A DNA stretch of 49,405 nt from MED-G20 sp038108155 (lineage in GTDB: Bacteria > Bacteroidota > Bacteroidia > Flavobacteriales_D > Parvicellaceae), in the NCBI GenBank assembly GCA_038108155.1, contig JAYNHP010000012.1, positions 1 to 49,405 of the forward strand, given 5' to 3'. Of the stretch, positions 40,431 through 49,405 are shown one piece after another. Position 1 is the stretch's first letter, and each line of letters starts with the position of its first letter. A program made the translations under genes and the position numbers. Under the pieces are notes generated by a model. It made no database searches. It was not told where the DNA came from and was given only the letters and a program-made list of their open reading frames with translations.

Positions 40431-43400
40431 ATGGCAAGTCAGAAAAAATTTGGAACTTTTAGTGGTGTCTTGACCCCTTCTTTATTAACAATATTGGGGG
40501 TCATTATGTACATGAGACTTGGTAGTGTTGTGGGAAATTCTTCCAGTATTATACAGTTTATTAGTATAATATTTTTTGCTCATTTAATTTCTATAACAAC
40601 AGGCTTAAGCGTTTCCTCCATTGCAACTGATAAAAAAATTGATAAAGGTGGTATTTATTACATGCTTACTAGAAGTCTTGGTCTTCCAATTGGAGGTGCT
40701 ATTGGACTAACTATTTTCATTGCTACTGCATTTAGTATTTCTCTTTATTTAATTGGTTTCTCAGAGAGTCTAATTCCGGTTATAAACGAAGATTGGGCTG
40801 TAAATGGAATATCAACCAATAAACTTCGTTTGTTTGGTTCTATTGCATTATTTATTGTTCTTGTAATTGCTTACATAAGTACAAGTTTTGCCCTTAAGAT
40901 TCAGTATGTTATATTGGGGTTAATTGTACTCTCATTGGGATCTGTTTTTTTAGGCTCTTCAGAAGGTTTAAAAATTGGATCAGATATAATTGAATCCCCA
41001 AGTTTCGCTACATTATTTGGAATTTTTTTTCCTGCAGTAACTGGATTTACAGCCGGTGTCGCTATGAGTGGAGACTTAAAAAATCCTAAGATTTCTATTC
41101 CATGGGGAACCATGTTGTCAATATCTATAGGTTTAATTATTTACATATTACTCTCTCTCTTTATACATTATAATATAGACGGAAAATTCCTTAGAACTAA
41201 TAACAATGTATTAATTGAATTTGGTGCTATTCCACTTTTGGTTCTTGGAGGCGTTTGGGGCGCTACTTTATCTTCTGCATTGGGAGGCATTTTAGGAGGG
41301 CCACGAATACTTCAGGCTATGTCGTTAGATAATATTACCCCTAATATATTTGCCAAAGAATCCGGTCTAAATAAAGAACCTAGAAATGCCTTATTTCTCA
41401 CTTTTATTATAGCTGAAATTGGAATTCTCATTGGAGAGCTGAATGTAATTGCAGAATTAGTTGCTATGTTTTATATGGCAGCTTATTTATTTATTAATTT
41501 ATCTTGTTTTCTAGAACAATGGTCTAGTCCTGATTTTAGACCAAAGTTTAAAATTCCAATATGGATTTCACTTTTGGGAGCAATTTCCACCTTGCTTCTA
41601 ATGATTCAATTAAATCTTGGAGCTACTCTTATAGCAGTTTTATTTATGATGATTTTTTGGTTTTGGCTATCAAAAAAAGACTTAGTCCTTGGGACAGGTG
41701 ATGTTTGGTTAAGTGTTTGGAATACTGTAGTTAAAACTGGATTAAAAAATCTTCAGAAAAAGACAGTCCATAAAAGAAATTGGCAACCAAATATTTTACT
41801 TTTTAGTGGAGGTACTGCAAATAGGCCTCATTTAATAGACTTCGGAAAATCAATTATTGGAAGAGCAGGAATGGTATCTAATTTTGATTTGATTGAAACA
41901 AAATCTGCAAAAGTTCTATTTCCAAAGTCTCATCAAAACACCAAAGATGATATGATAACTGACGATTCTATTTTTCATAGGAAGTTATACTGTCAAAATA
42001 TATTTAAGGGAATCGAATCTATAGCAACAACTTATGGATTTTCAGGTGTTGATCCAAATACCGTGTTAATGGGCTGGGCTAAGAATACTAAAGATCCAAT
42101 TTGGTTTAGTGAAATGACCCAGAAGCTCAAAGACTTAGATTACAACATACTTTATTTAGATTACGATGAGAAAAGAGGATTTGGAGAATTTAGTTCCATT
42201 GATTTATGGTGGAATGGTTTTAATAAAGAAAATGAATTATCTCTTCAATTAGTTAAGTTTTTAAGATCTTCAAAAAAATGGAAAAAAGCTGTTCTTAAAA
42301 TATACTTTGTCAATTCAAAAAACACTAATTCTGAAGAAATTGAAGCTAAAATAAGTTCTATAATTGATAGAAAACGAATGAATGCAGAATTTCAGGTAAT
42401 TAATAATTATTTAGAACAGAAAGATATAAATGAATATATAAGAGTTAAAAGTCATCAAACTGATCTTATTTTAATAAAAATACCTGAACTTAAGGTGGGG
42501 ACTGAGAAAAAATTTATTCAATCTTCAAATGAATTATTTGGTGAAATAGGTTCTGCATTATTTCTTGAAGCATCCAATAGTTTTCAAGAAGATTATAAAA
42601 CTGAAATTAATACTAAGACTATTAAAAACCCCAAAAACATAGTTCTAAAAGAAAAAATAAGTGGATCCTTAATTAGAACTTATGACAATGATTTTGACCA
42701 TCAAACCACCTTTTGGCACCAACAACTAAAGCAAATAAATCAAACTTTTATTAATGATCTCCAATCCTCTATTGTTAAATACGAAGAATACTATATTAAT
42801 ATTTACAACAAATCTAAATTATTAGACGAATTAAAAATACATTTGTACAACACCGAAAAAGTAAAAAATATTGCAGAAGATTTAGAGTATAATACGTTAA
42901 AAAATATTGAAAATTATTTTAGTTTAATCAACCGTTTTTTATCAAATATTCCTTCAAAAATTAACTTTAGGTATTCTTTAGAGTTTCTTGAAAATGAAAA
43001 TTTCTTTCATAGTAATTACACCCAAAAGCTAAAAACTAGTTTTTTGAATGGTGGAAAAGATACTTTTGTGACTTTACCAATTATTAAATTAATTGATTTC
43101 CATCTTAAAAATAATTTCGTACTTCATTTTAATCAATTACTAAGAATTTTTGGAAGTATCCATATTAGATATATTAATTCTTATAAGGATTTTATAAGAC
43201 AAGAAAAGAAGAAGGAAGTTCTTTCTGTTTTAAATGCGGTTAACAAAGAGATTTTCTCGGAACTAAATGAGGAACTTAATTTATTAGTAACCAAGCTTAT
43301 AAATGCTGTCATAAAAGATGTTGGTGAGAATAATGTCAAGTTATTAGTAGAAAATAGAGAAGATAATTTTAATCCTAAAACTTACAGAAAAAAATGGAAC

Positions 43401-45341
43401 CAATTGGAGGAATTTCCTTTTGGATTGTCTAAGAATGTATTTGTATTCCATAATTTAAAAGCTTTGTATTGCTGCTCTACCATAATTGAAAACTTGGCAA
43501 TCAAGCAAATAAATGAGCTCTCCATTATTCTCAATAAAAACACCTTTTTACAAATTGAAGAATTACTTAAACTTTCCACAAAGAAATCATTACTAAAAAA
43601 ACAAATTAATATTAATAATTGGATTGATAAATTAGAGAGAAGCTTTGGGAGTATTGTAAGATCTTTAGAACCTAATAACTGGATGATTATTAACGAGGAT
43701 ATTTTTGAGAAAATACCCTCTGAAATTAATTTATATTCTCCACAAGACTTAGATAATTTTCTAACCAAACAAAATAATTTAATTGAAAAGCAATTTAATT
43801 TAAAAAGTAGCCTGCAATTTTTATACAGTGAAAAAATTATATTTTCTATTAGCAGTGCCTCAAATGATTTTAAAGAATGGTTATCAGAAGAATTTGAAGA
43901 ATTAATTAGTTCTTTTAAACTTGTTGTATTTACTATGGATAATCAAAAAAGTCCAGAACTCTTGAAAGATGCTAAGAAAAAATTGATTTTAAAAATTGAA
44001 GAATTTGATAAGAACTCCAAATTAAAAAATGAGAGACTGAATTCCTACTTTGAGGATTTGAAGGTAAGTACTAGAAAATTCTCTGATTACCATTTCTTGT
44101 TATCTAACGAATCTAAAAAGTATGTGGAATCAAGTTCTTCCTCTTCCAAATCAGCATTGGTTAGTATTCAAAATTTTATTTCTGAAAAATTTTTGTCATT
44201 TGTTGACTTGGTTTCCGTTGAGGAACCTCCAAAAGAACTTCGCTCACAGTCAGATAAAATTAAAATAATTAGAAATTTTGTTCAAGACTGTAATCCTACC
44301 AAAACTCAACTTGATGATCTCCCAAAATTATATCTTCAGTTATTTAATAATAGTTCAAAACCCAATAACTTTTTTTCTGGATTTATAGAAGATAAAATTT
44401 ACAATATCAAAAAGTCTCTTGCCTCAAAATCTATAAAAAGTCAAAATGTTATTGTGGTTTCTGGGGAATCTAAATCCGGAAAAACATATATTCTTAATAA
44501 CCTTATTGAATCCTTGAATGAGAAGAATTGTTTTGCGGTTGATCCTCCAAATAATATTTCAGATGGCTCAGTAGATAAGCAATTACCAAAACTGTTGCAT
44601 AAGGTAAATGATACTTCCTCAAAATTAATTGATTTAGAGGAATTAGATAATGGCTCTATTGTTTTCCTAAATGATTTTGATTTATGGTGGAGAAAAAACA
44701 CCAATGGATACAATGCGATTAATGATTGGTTAGAAATTTTTAAACGCTACGAAAATAAATTAGTATTTATTATTGAAATAAATAAAAACTTCCTCTATCA
44801 TTTGAAAATTAATTCTGAGATTGACAACTATGTTTCAAAATATATTTCTACACTTGATTTTTCAAAGAAACAATTGGAAAGTATTGTAAGATATAAAAAC
44901 AGTCTTGCGGGAATTGATATTTACAGTAAAGGCAATAAAATCAACTTTTCAAAGTCTTTAAGATCCGCGTTAAATTTTAATAAAATTAATGCTATTACTA
45001 TTGGAAATATAGGTTGGTTTAATAATTTTTGGATAGCTTCAATAGTTAAAAATGAAACCAATATTTTTGAATTTTCTAATGACTTTAAAACTACTTTTCC
45101 TGATGTTTTAAATAATACAGAAATTATGGTTTTACTTCAAATTTTTCTGCACAAAAAAATAGATTTAAAATATCTTAAAGAATATTTCTCTGCTTGGGAT
45201 GAGGCATTGATAGCAAAATATATATCTTTTTTTAAAGCCGAGAATATCCTCTCTTCAGAAGGCAGCTATGTAGAGATTAGTCAATACGTTCTTCCTTATT
45301 TGCATTTGTATTTTAGTAATAAAAATTTAATTGCCAATTGA
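40431..45341 (+). CDS. SLC12-like cation-chloride cotransporter fused to a P-loop NTPase
   Basis: A 1636-residue protein. Residues 1-440 are a 12-helix APC-superfamily transporter: TFSGVLTPSLLTILGVIMYMRLG, GGIYYMLTRSLGLPIGGAIG and VAMSGDLKNPKISIPWGT are hallmarks of the SLC12 (Na-K-Cl) branch. Residues about 448-720 match the SLC12 cytosolic domain (NWQPNILLFSGGTANRPHLI, YGFSGVDPNTVLMGWA). About 720-1310 is a long, mostly helical region I do not recognise. The C-terminus (about 1335-1636) is a P-loop NTPase with Walker A GESKSGKT (1345-1352) and Walker B IVFLNDFD (1410-1417). Bacterial SLC12 homologues normally end near 720 or before. The stop overlaps the start of an MscS-like gene. No frameshift is seen, so the fusion is real in this assembly. 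Confidence 0.85.
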   Translation: MASQKKFGTFSGVLTPSLLTILGVIMYMRLGSVVGNSSSIIQFISIIFFAHLISITTGLSVSSIATDKKIDKGGIYYMLTRSLGLPIGGAIGLTIFIATAFSISLYLIGFSESLIPVINEDWAVNGISTNKLRLFGSIALFIVLVIAYISTSFALKIQYVILGLIVLSLGSVFLGSSEGLKIGSDIIESPSFATLFGIFFPAVTGFTAGVAMSGDLKNPKISIPWGTMLSISIGLIIYILLSLFIHYNIDGKFLRTNNNVLIEFGAIPLLVLGGVWGATLSSALGGILGGPRILQAMSLDNITPNIFAKESGLNKEPRNALFLTFIIAEIGILIGELNVIAELVAMFYMAAYLFINLSCFLEQWSSPDFRPKFKIPIWISLLGAISTLLLMIQLNLGATLIAVLFMMIFWFWLSKKDLVLGTGDVWLSVWNTVVKTGLKNLQKKTVHKRNWQPNILLFSGGTANRPHLIDFGKSIIGRAGMVSNFDLIETKSAKVLFPKSHQNTKDDMITDDSIFHRKLYCQNIFKGIESIATTYGFSGVDPNTVLMGWAKNTKDPIWFSEMTQKLKDLDYNILYLDYDEKRGFGEFSSIDLWWNGFNKENELSLQLVKFLRSSKKWKKAVLKIYFVNSKNTNSEEIEAKISSIIDRKRMNAEFQVINNYLEQKDINEYIRVKSHQTDLILIKIPELKVGTEKKFIQSSNELFGEIGSALFLEASNSFQEDYKTEINTKTIKNPKNIVLKEKISGSLIRTYDNDFDHQTTFWHQQLKQINQTFINDLQSSIVKYEEYYINIYNKSKLLDELKIHLYNTEKVKNIAEDLEYNTLKNIENYFSLINRFLSNIPSKINFRYSLEFLENENFFHSNYTQKLKTSFLNGGKDTFVTLPIIKLIDFHLKNNFVLHFNQLLRIFGSIHIRYINSYKDFIRQEKKKEVLSVLNAVNKEIFSELNEELNLLVTKLINAVIKDVGENNVKLLVENREDNFNPKTYRKKWNQLEEFPFGLSKNVFVFHNLKALYCCSTIIENLAIKQINELSIILNKNTFLQIEELLKLSTKKSLLKKQININNWIDKLERSFGSIVRSLEPNNWMIINEDIFEKIPSEINLYSPQDLDNFLTKQNNLIEKQFNLKSSLQFLYSEKIIFSISSASNDFKEWLSEEFEELISSFKLVVFTMDNQKSPELLKDAKKKLILKIEEFDKNSKLKNERLNSYFEDLKVSTRKFSDYHFLLSNESKKYVESSSSSSKSALVSIQNFISEKFLSFVDLVSVEEPPKELRSQSDKIKIIRNFVQDCNPTKTQLDDLPKLYLQLFNNSSKPNNFFSGFIEDKIYNIKKSLASKSIKSQNVIVVSGESKSGKTYILNNLIESLNEKNCFAVDPPNNISDGSVDKQLPKLLHKVNDTSSKLIDLEELDNGSIVFLNDFDLWWRKNTNGYNAINDWLEIFKRYENKLVFIIEINKNFLYHLKINSEIDNYVSKYISTLDFSKKQLESIVRYKNSLAGIDIYSKGNKINFSKSLRSALNFNKINAITIGNIGWFNNFWIASIVKNETNIFEFSNDFKTTFPDVLNNTEIMVLLQIFLHKKIDLKYLKEYFSAWDEALIAKYISFFKAENILSSEGSYVEISQYVLPYLHLYFSNKNLIAN

Positions 45342-46012
45342 CAGTATTGCCTTATATATTTAATTTTATTTTTCAGCTATTAATTCTATTAGCATTAATT
45401 ATTTTATTAAGAAGATTTTTGACATTTTCATTAAAAAGTAAGCCATCTTACAAAAAGTATATATTTTTTTACGATGTCCTTGTTTACCTAATTTGGATTT
45501 TATTTATATTCATCAAGGTTGCAGATGTTGTTAATGAAAATATTATAATTGCAGGTAGTGTTGTTTTAATATTAGTTGCTCTACTATGGGAGTATCTAAA
45601 GAATTTGTTTCTTGGGATAATTTTTGCTTTTCAGTATGGGTATATTTTAGGTAATAATCTTTTAGTAAATGGCAAAGAGGGGAAATTAGTTTCTTATTCT
45701 TCCTCTTATTTTGAAATTTTAACCATTAAAGGTGAGAGGCTAAAAATAAAATATAAAGAAGTTTTTAAGGGTAGTTTTGAATTGTTTAAAGGTAATTTAA
45801 AAAGAGTGTATAGTAGAATACCGATTAATGAAAAATCAAATACAAAAGAGATTCAGCTTAAAATAATGAATCATCCACTTTTTATTTTAAATAATAATTT
45901 TGATTTTTTTCAAGAATCTGATCACGATGGTCAACGCTGGTTTTGTTTTTATTTCCATGTTATGGACTATAAAGATGCTGTAACTATAAATGAATATATT
46001 GACAATCTTTAG
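45338..46012 (+). CDS. short MscS-like membrane protein
   Basis: A 224-residue protein with four hydrophobic helices (about 8-24, 42-60, 68-84, 88-104) followed by a beta domain GNNLLVNGKEGKLVSYSSSYFEILTIKGERLKIKYKEVF, which has the layout of the MscS pore-following beta domain (GDxIxVxGxxGxVxxIxxxxTxIxxxDGxxxxIPN). The usual PN turn is lost and the C-terminal alpha/beta part is reduced. It is a degenerate mechanosensitive-channel relative or a regulatory subunit. Its TTG start (45338) overlaps the stop of the giant transporter, so translation is coupled. Confidence 0.65.
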   Translation: MTVLPYIFNFIFQLLILLALIILLRRFLTFSLKSKPSYKKYIFFYDVLVYLIWILFIFIKVADVVNENIIIAGSVVLILVALLWEYLKNLFLGIIFAFQYGYILGNNLLVNGKEGKLVSYSSSYFEILTIKGERLKIKYKEVFKGSFELFKGNLKRVYSRIPINEKSNTKEIQLKIMNHPLFILNNNFDFFQESDHDGQRWFCFYFHVMDYKDAVTINEYIDNL

Positions 46013-46047
46013 TCTAATAATTCTTTACCCTATATTAGTATTTTATT

Positions 46048-47121
46048 ATGGGAAATACATTTGGAAATTTATTTAAACTAACATCTTTTGGAGAATCACA
46101 TGGCTCTATGATTGGTGGAATTATAGAAGGTTGTCCAGCAGGATTGGAAATAGATAAAGATATAATCCAAAAAGATTTAGATAGAAGAAAACCTGGACAA
46201 AGCAAAGTAACTAGTTCTAGAAAAGAAGACGATAAAGTGCAATTGCTTTCCGGAATTTTCGAAGGTAAATCTACAGGAACTCCAATTGGGTTTTTAATTC
46301 CAAATATCAATTCAAAATCTAAAGACTACAGCAATATTAAAGATGTATTTAGACCATCTCATGCAGATTATACATATGAAGAAAAATATGGTTTAAGAGA
46401 CTATCGTGGTGGAGGAAGATCATCTGCTAGAGAAACTGCTTGTAGAGTTGTTGCCGGTTCGATAGCCAAACAATTATTAAATAATTATGGTATTAAAATT
46501 TCAGCATATGTTTCAAGTATTGGAAATATTTTCGCCGATGAAAAGAAGGTAGATTTAAATAAAGATTACTATTCAAATATTGTTAGGTGTCCAGATTCTA
46601 ATGCTTCAAACAAAATGATAAATTTAATAACTGATTTAAAATCAAAAGGAAACACAGTTGGTGGACAAATTAAGTGTGTTATAAGTGGAGTTGAGGCTGG
46701 ATTAGGGGAACCTGTTTTTGATAAATTGCATGCAGATTTAGGAAAAGCAATGCTTTCGATAAATGCAGTCAAGGGTTTTGAATATGGTTCAGGATTTAAT
46801 GGTTCAAAAATGACGGGTGCTGAGCATAATGATGAATTTATTGTTGAAAATGGTAATGTTTCTACTAAAACAAATAATTCAGGAGGAATTCAAGGTGGTA
46901 TCTCCAATGGTGAAGAAATATATTTTAAAGTTGCTTTTAAGCCAGTTGCAACAATTATGAGCAAACAAAACAGCATAGACAAAGAGAAAAATAATGTGGA
47001 GTTGAGCGTTACAGGAAGACACGATCCATGTGTTGTTCCAAGAGCTGTTCCTATTGTGGAATCTATGGCTGCTATAGTATTGGCAGATCATCTACTAAGA
47101 AATAGAACAAGTAAGCTATAA
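46048..47121 (+). CDS. aroC: chorismate synthase
   Basis: Converts EPSP to chorismate, the branch point of aromatic amino acids, folate and quinones, using reduced FMN. Signatures: GNTFGNLFKLTSFGESHG at the N-terminus, RPSHADYTYEEKYG, GGGRSSARETACRV and GRHDPCVVPRAVPIVESM at the C-terminus. Length 357 is typical. ATG at 46048 begins the conserved MGNTFG, so the start is sure. It is followed after 5 bases by a symporter gene, probably on one transcript, though no metabolic link is known. Confidence 0.97.
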   Translation: MGNTFGNLFKLTSFGESHGSMIGGIIEGCPAGLEIDKDIIQKDLDRRKPGQSKVTSSRKEDDKVQLLSGIFEGKSTGTPIGFLIPNINSKSKDYSNIKDVFRPSHADYTYEEKYGLRDYRGGGRSSARETACRVVAGSIAKQLLNNYGIKISAYVSSIGNIFADEKKVDLNKDYYSNIVRCPDSNASNKMINLITDLKSKGNTVGGQIKCVISGVEAGLGEPVFDKLHADLGKAMLSINAVKGFEYGSGFNGSKMTGAEHNDEFIVENGNVSTKTNNSGGIQGGISNGEEIYFKVAFKPVATIMSKQNSIDKEKNNVELSVTGRHDPCVVPRAVPIVESMAAIVLADHLLRNRTSKL

Positions 47122-47126
47122 AATTT

Positions 47127-48422
47127 ATGAAAAAGAAAATACCGCTATACATTCAAATTATAATTGGACTTGTTTTAGGACTAGCATATAGTATTTTGGC
47201 TACTGTTCAGGGTTGGATAGATTTCACTCAAGATTGGATATCTCCATTTGGTCAAATATTTATAAATGCTTTAAAATTATTAGCAGTCCCTCTAGTTTTG
47301 GTATCCCTAATTGTTGGAATTGCCTCAATGAATAATATAAGAACTCTTGGTAAAATGGGAGGAAAATCAATATTCATTTATATTTCTACTACAGTTATAG
47401 CAATTATAGTTGGTTTGTTTTTGGTAAATACAATTCAGCCTGGAAAATTCATCAATGATGAAACTAGAGTAAAATTAGTTGAGAAATATTCTAATAAATC
47501 TCAAGAAAAGTTAGAGGTGGCAACTGCTACTAAGAAAAATGGTCCTTTACAGCCATTAGTAGATTTAGTTCCAAGTAATTTTGTGGTAAGTGCTTCCGAT
47601 AATAGAAATATGCTTCAGGTAATCTTTTTTGCTATTTTATTTGGAATTGCTATGGTCATGATTCCCGAAAGCAAATCCAATCCTGCCAGAATATTTTTTG
47701 AAAGTGTAAATGAAATCATTCTTAAAATTGTGGATATTATTATGTGGTATTCTCCAATTGGTGTTTTTGCACTATTGGCTGGGGTTTTGGTACAGGTCTC
47801 AGAAGGTGACCTGAATTTTGCTTTTCAAATCTTGTCTGGTTTAGGAATATATAGCCTCACTGTAATCATAGGATTGGCAATAATGGTATTTGTAATTTAT
47901 CCTTTTTTGATTAGACGATTTGCCAAAGTTAAATTCATTCGATTTATAAAAGCCATTTCACCAGCACAACTTCTAGCTTTCTCTACAAGTTCTAGTGCGG
48001 CAACTTTACCATTAACTATGGAAAGAGTAGAAGAAGAATTAAAAGTTTCAAAAAAAGTATCAAGTTTTGTATTGCCTTTAGGAGCTACAATAAATATGGA
48101 CGGGACTAGTTTGTATCAAGCCGTAGCAGCAGTTTTTATAGCACAATCGTTTAATATTGATTTATCCATTACCGATCAGCTTTCTATTCTAGTTACAGCT
48201 ACTCTTGCTTCTATAGGCTCTGCTGCAGTTCCAGGTGCTGGATTGGTGATGTTGACCATTGTTCTTGGTTTATTTCCCCAAATTCCAGTGGAAGGAATTG
48301 GTCTTGTTTTTGCTGTTGATAGAATTCTAGACATGTGTAGAACCACTGTAAACGTTACTGGGGATGCCACTGTAGCTGCTATTGTTGCTTTTTCAGAAAA
48401 TGAAATTAAAATTGTTGATTAA
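47127..48422 (+). CDS. dicarboxylate/amino acid:cation symporter (DAACS, GltP/DctA type)
   Basis: Sodium- or proton-coupled uptake of glutamate, aspartate or C4-dicarboxylates in the inner membrane. Signatures: FSTSSSAATLPLTM (hairpin 1), LGATINMDGTSLYQA, ASIGSAAVPGAGLVML (hairpin 2) and the terminal CRTTVNVTGDATVAAIV with the substrate-binding Asp and Asn. Length 431 fits. A loop of about 35 residues (NDETRVKLVEKYSNKSQEKLEV) marks the family's extracellular loop. Its end overlaps the next gene start by 8 bases. Confidence 0.95.
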   Translation: MKKKIPLYIQIIIGLVLGLAYSILATVQGWIDFTQDWISPFGQIFINALKLLAVPLVLVSLIVGIASMNNIRTLGKMGGKSIFIYISTTVIAIIVGLFLVNTIQPGKFINDETRVKLVEKYSNKSQEKLEVATATKKNGPLQPLVDLVPSNFVVSASDNRNMLQVIFFAILFGIAMVMIPESKSNPARIFFESVNEIILKIVDIIMWYSPIGVFALLAGVLVQVSEGDLNFAFQILSGLGIYSLTVIIGLAIMVFVIYPFLIRRFAKVKFIRFIKAISPAQLLAFSTSSSAATLPLTMERVEEELKVSKKVSSFVLPLGATINMDGTSLYQAVAAVFIAQSFNIDLSITDQLSILVTATLASIGSAAVPGAGLVMLTIVLGLFPQIPVEGIGLVFAVDRILDMCRTTVNVTGDATVAAIVAFSENEIKIVD

Positions 48423-49405
48423 TAGAATTAACATATACTTAATTATTTCGTTTTTATTTTTTCATGGAAATTTTTTAGCCCAAGATTCACAATGCGATGA
48501 AGAAATTCCATCTAGTGTAGAAAAACTATTCTCAAAAGCTAAGAATTATAAAAAGTATGATTACCAAACCAGAGTAAAATTTCTTCTAGAAACTTTAAGT
48601 TTAGAAGAAGAATGTATCCCATGTATTTGGGAATTAGCTAAATCTTCATTTAGGAGAAAATATTCTGTTGGAGGCAGTATGGATTTCCCAAAAAAATATT
48701 TTCTTGAATTGGAGCGTCTTTGTCCAACTTACCATGCAGATATTTATTATTTTCTTGGGTTAATATATTACCAAGATAAAAACGATTGTGAAGCAGTTAA
48801 ATATTTTCAGAAATTTTTAGAATTCCCAACAGACGATAAAAAAAGAATTTCTTCTGTTTATTCCAATCAAAAATTATATATCAATTCTTCTTTAGAAATG
48901 TCTAATTTTTACTGCGACTTTTATTCAAATCCAGTTCCATTTAGTCCAAAAGTTCTTAAAAACATATCTTCATCTGAAAAAAATGAAATTCTCCCAGTTA
49001 TTTCTCCAGACAACGAGCAAATATATTATACCATTGAATACGACGATTACATAAAAGGAGATTATGCTGTACATCATGAGCAATTGTTTGCTTATGGAGA
49101 GAGGGAGAGTTTTAGAGACGATTTCAAAAAAGGTGAACCTTTAGAAAAACCTTTTAACCAAGGACCAAAATATGGAGGTGCGTCTATATCTCTAAATAAT
49201 AAAGAAATGTATATATGTGCTTGTATTAACAATGGTGGATACTTTAACTGCGATATATATTTATCTAAAAAAGAAAAAATAACATTAACTCTTAAAAAAG
49301 AAGGTATAGAATACGATACTTCTTTTTACAGGTGGTCAGCATTAGAGAATTTAGGCCCTAATATTAATAGTCCTCAGACATGGGAAGCACAGCCATCTTT
49401 ATCAG
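48415..49405 (+). CDS. TPR/PD40-type envelope protein, PorE-like (cut by window edge)
   Basis: The frame opens with TTG at 48415 (overlapping the symporter by 8 bases) and stays open to the window end, at least 330 residues. The signal peptide MINRINIYLIISFLFFHGNFLAQ is clear. Residues about 28-160 form a helical TPR-like part (CEAVKYFQKFLEF). From about 180, PD40-like strands appear (LPVISPDNEQIYYTIEYDD, YGGASISLNNKEMYICACIN, NINSPQTWEAQPSLS). TPR followed by PD40 is the order of the T9SS component PorE and its relatives, which end in an OmpA-like domain; that part would lie outside. PorE identity is not proven. Confidence 0.7.
   Translation, partial: MINRINIYLIISFLFFHGNFLAQDSQCDEEIPSSVEKLFSKAKNYKKYDYQTRVKFLLETLSLEEECIPCIWELAKSSFRRKYSVGGSMDFPKKYFLELERLCPTYHADIYYFLGLIYYQDKNDCEAVKYFQKFLEFPTDDKKRISSVYSNQKLYINSSLEMSNFYCDFYSNPVPFSPKVLKNISSSEKNEILPVISPDNEQIYYTIEYDDYIKGDYAVHHEQLFAYGERESFRDDFKKGEPLEKPFNQGPKYGGASISLNNKEMYICACINNGGYFNCDIYLSKKEKITLTLKKEGIEYDTSFYRWSALENLGPNINSPQTWEAQPSLS

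Noticed and set aside
1..49405. CRISPR arrays, prophage, IS elements or rRNA genes
   Set aside because: No regularly spaced repeats, transposase or integrase genes, terminal inverted repeats or rRNA sequence were seen on either strand.

Overview
The window is a gene-dense, AT-rich stretch (roughly 30% G+C by eye) from a marine-type member of the Bacteroidota, most likely order Flavobacteriales. The evidence is taxon-typical gene content: a DUF6089 outer-membrane protein, a TonB-dependent receptor with an N-terminal CarboxypepD_reg-like domain, a beta-helix lipoprotein with a CTDPxAxNY..DDGSC motif, DUF4159 and DUF58 proteins, a tandem amidinotransferase/CtlX pair, PIN-PhoH2, and a TPR/PD40 protein. 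There are few Shine-Dalgarno sequences, and some promoter-like sites resemble the Bacteroidota TTTG...TAnnTTTG consensus. One scaffold gap of exactly 100 N (12692-12791) lies inside rpsP. Both window ends cut genes.

Layout. 1-6.1 kb: truncated DUF6089 barrel, HtrA/DegP protease, dapF, a GNAT acetyltransferase and a DeaD-type RNA helicase. 6.1-6.5 kb: RNase P RNA (minus strand) with a recognisable promoter. 6.5-13 kb: a minus-strand housekeeping run of rpsP, an intrinsic terminator, rimM, trmN6-like, a small membrane protein, mutL, two rhomboid proteases and a membrane-anchored EEP phosphatase/nuclease. 13.1-20.5 kb: a probable phosphate-acquisition locus with a MORN-repeat protein, Na/Pi symporter, TonB receptor, beta-helix lipoprotein and a divergent PhoB-like response regulator. 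20.5-23.6 kb: a NUDIX hydrolase, a one-TM protein ending in a domain that resembles the T9SS C-terminal domain, and two arginine/citrulline-type guanidino-modifying enzymes. 23.6-31.8 kb: a minus-strand surface-polysaccharide cluster (initiating phosphoglycosyl transferase, two GT4 enzymes, Wzx flippase, two Wzy/WaaL-like proteins, UDP-HexNAc 4-epimerase), directly downstream of zapA and a coiled-coil partner. 32.4-36.5 kb: M23 peptidase, PIN-PhoH2 and DUF58. 36.5 kb: tRNA-Asp(GTC) with a terminator. 36.7-40.4 kb: small membrane and envelope proteins, DUF4159, and a class III CoA transferase. 40.4-46 kb: a 1636-residue SLC12-like cation-chloride cotransporter fused to a P-loop NTPase, translationally coupled to a short MscS-like protein. 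46-49.4 kb: aroC, a dicarboxylate/glutamate:cation symporter, and a truncated TPR/PD40 envelope protein.

Two themes deserve attention. First, the PhoB-like regulator, lipoprotein, TonB receptor and Na/Pi symporter form a plausible phosphate-scavenging unit. TTAACA-type direct repeats with about 10-11 or 20-22 bp spacing, reminiscent of PhoB/PhoP boxes, occur in its control region, before the neighbouring MORN gene, and before phoH. Second, the transporter-NTPase fusion followed by an MscS-like protein looks like an osmotic or ion-homeostasis module that I do not recognise as a described system. Functions are read from motifs and remembered family features only; no database search was made.
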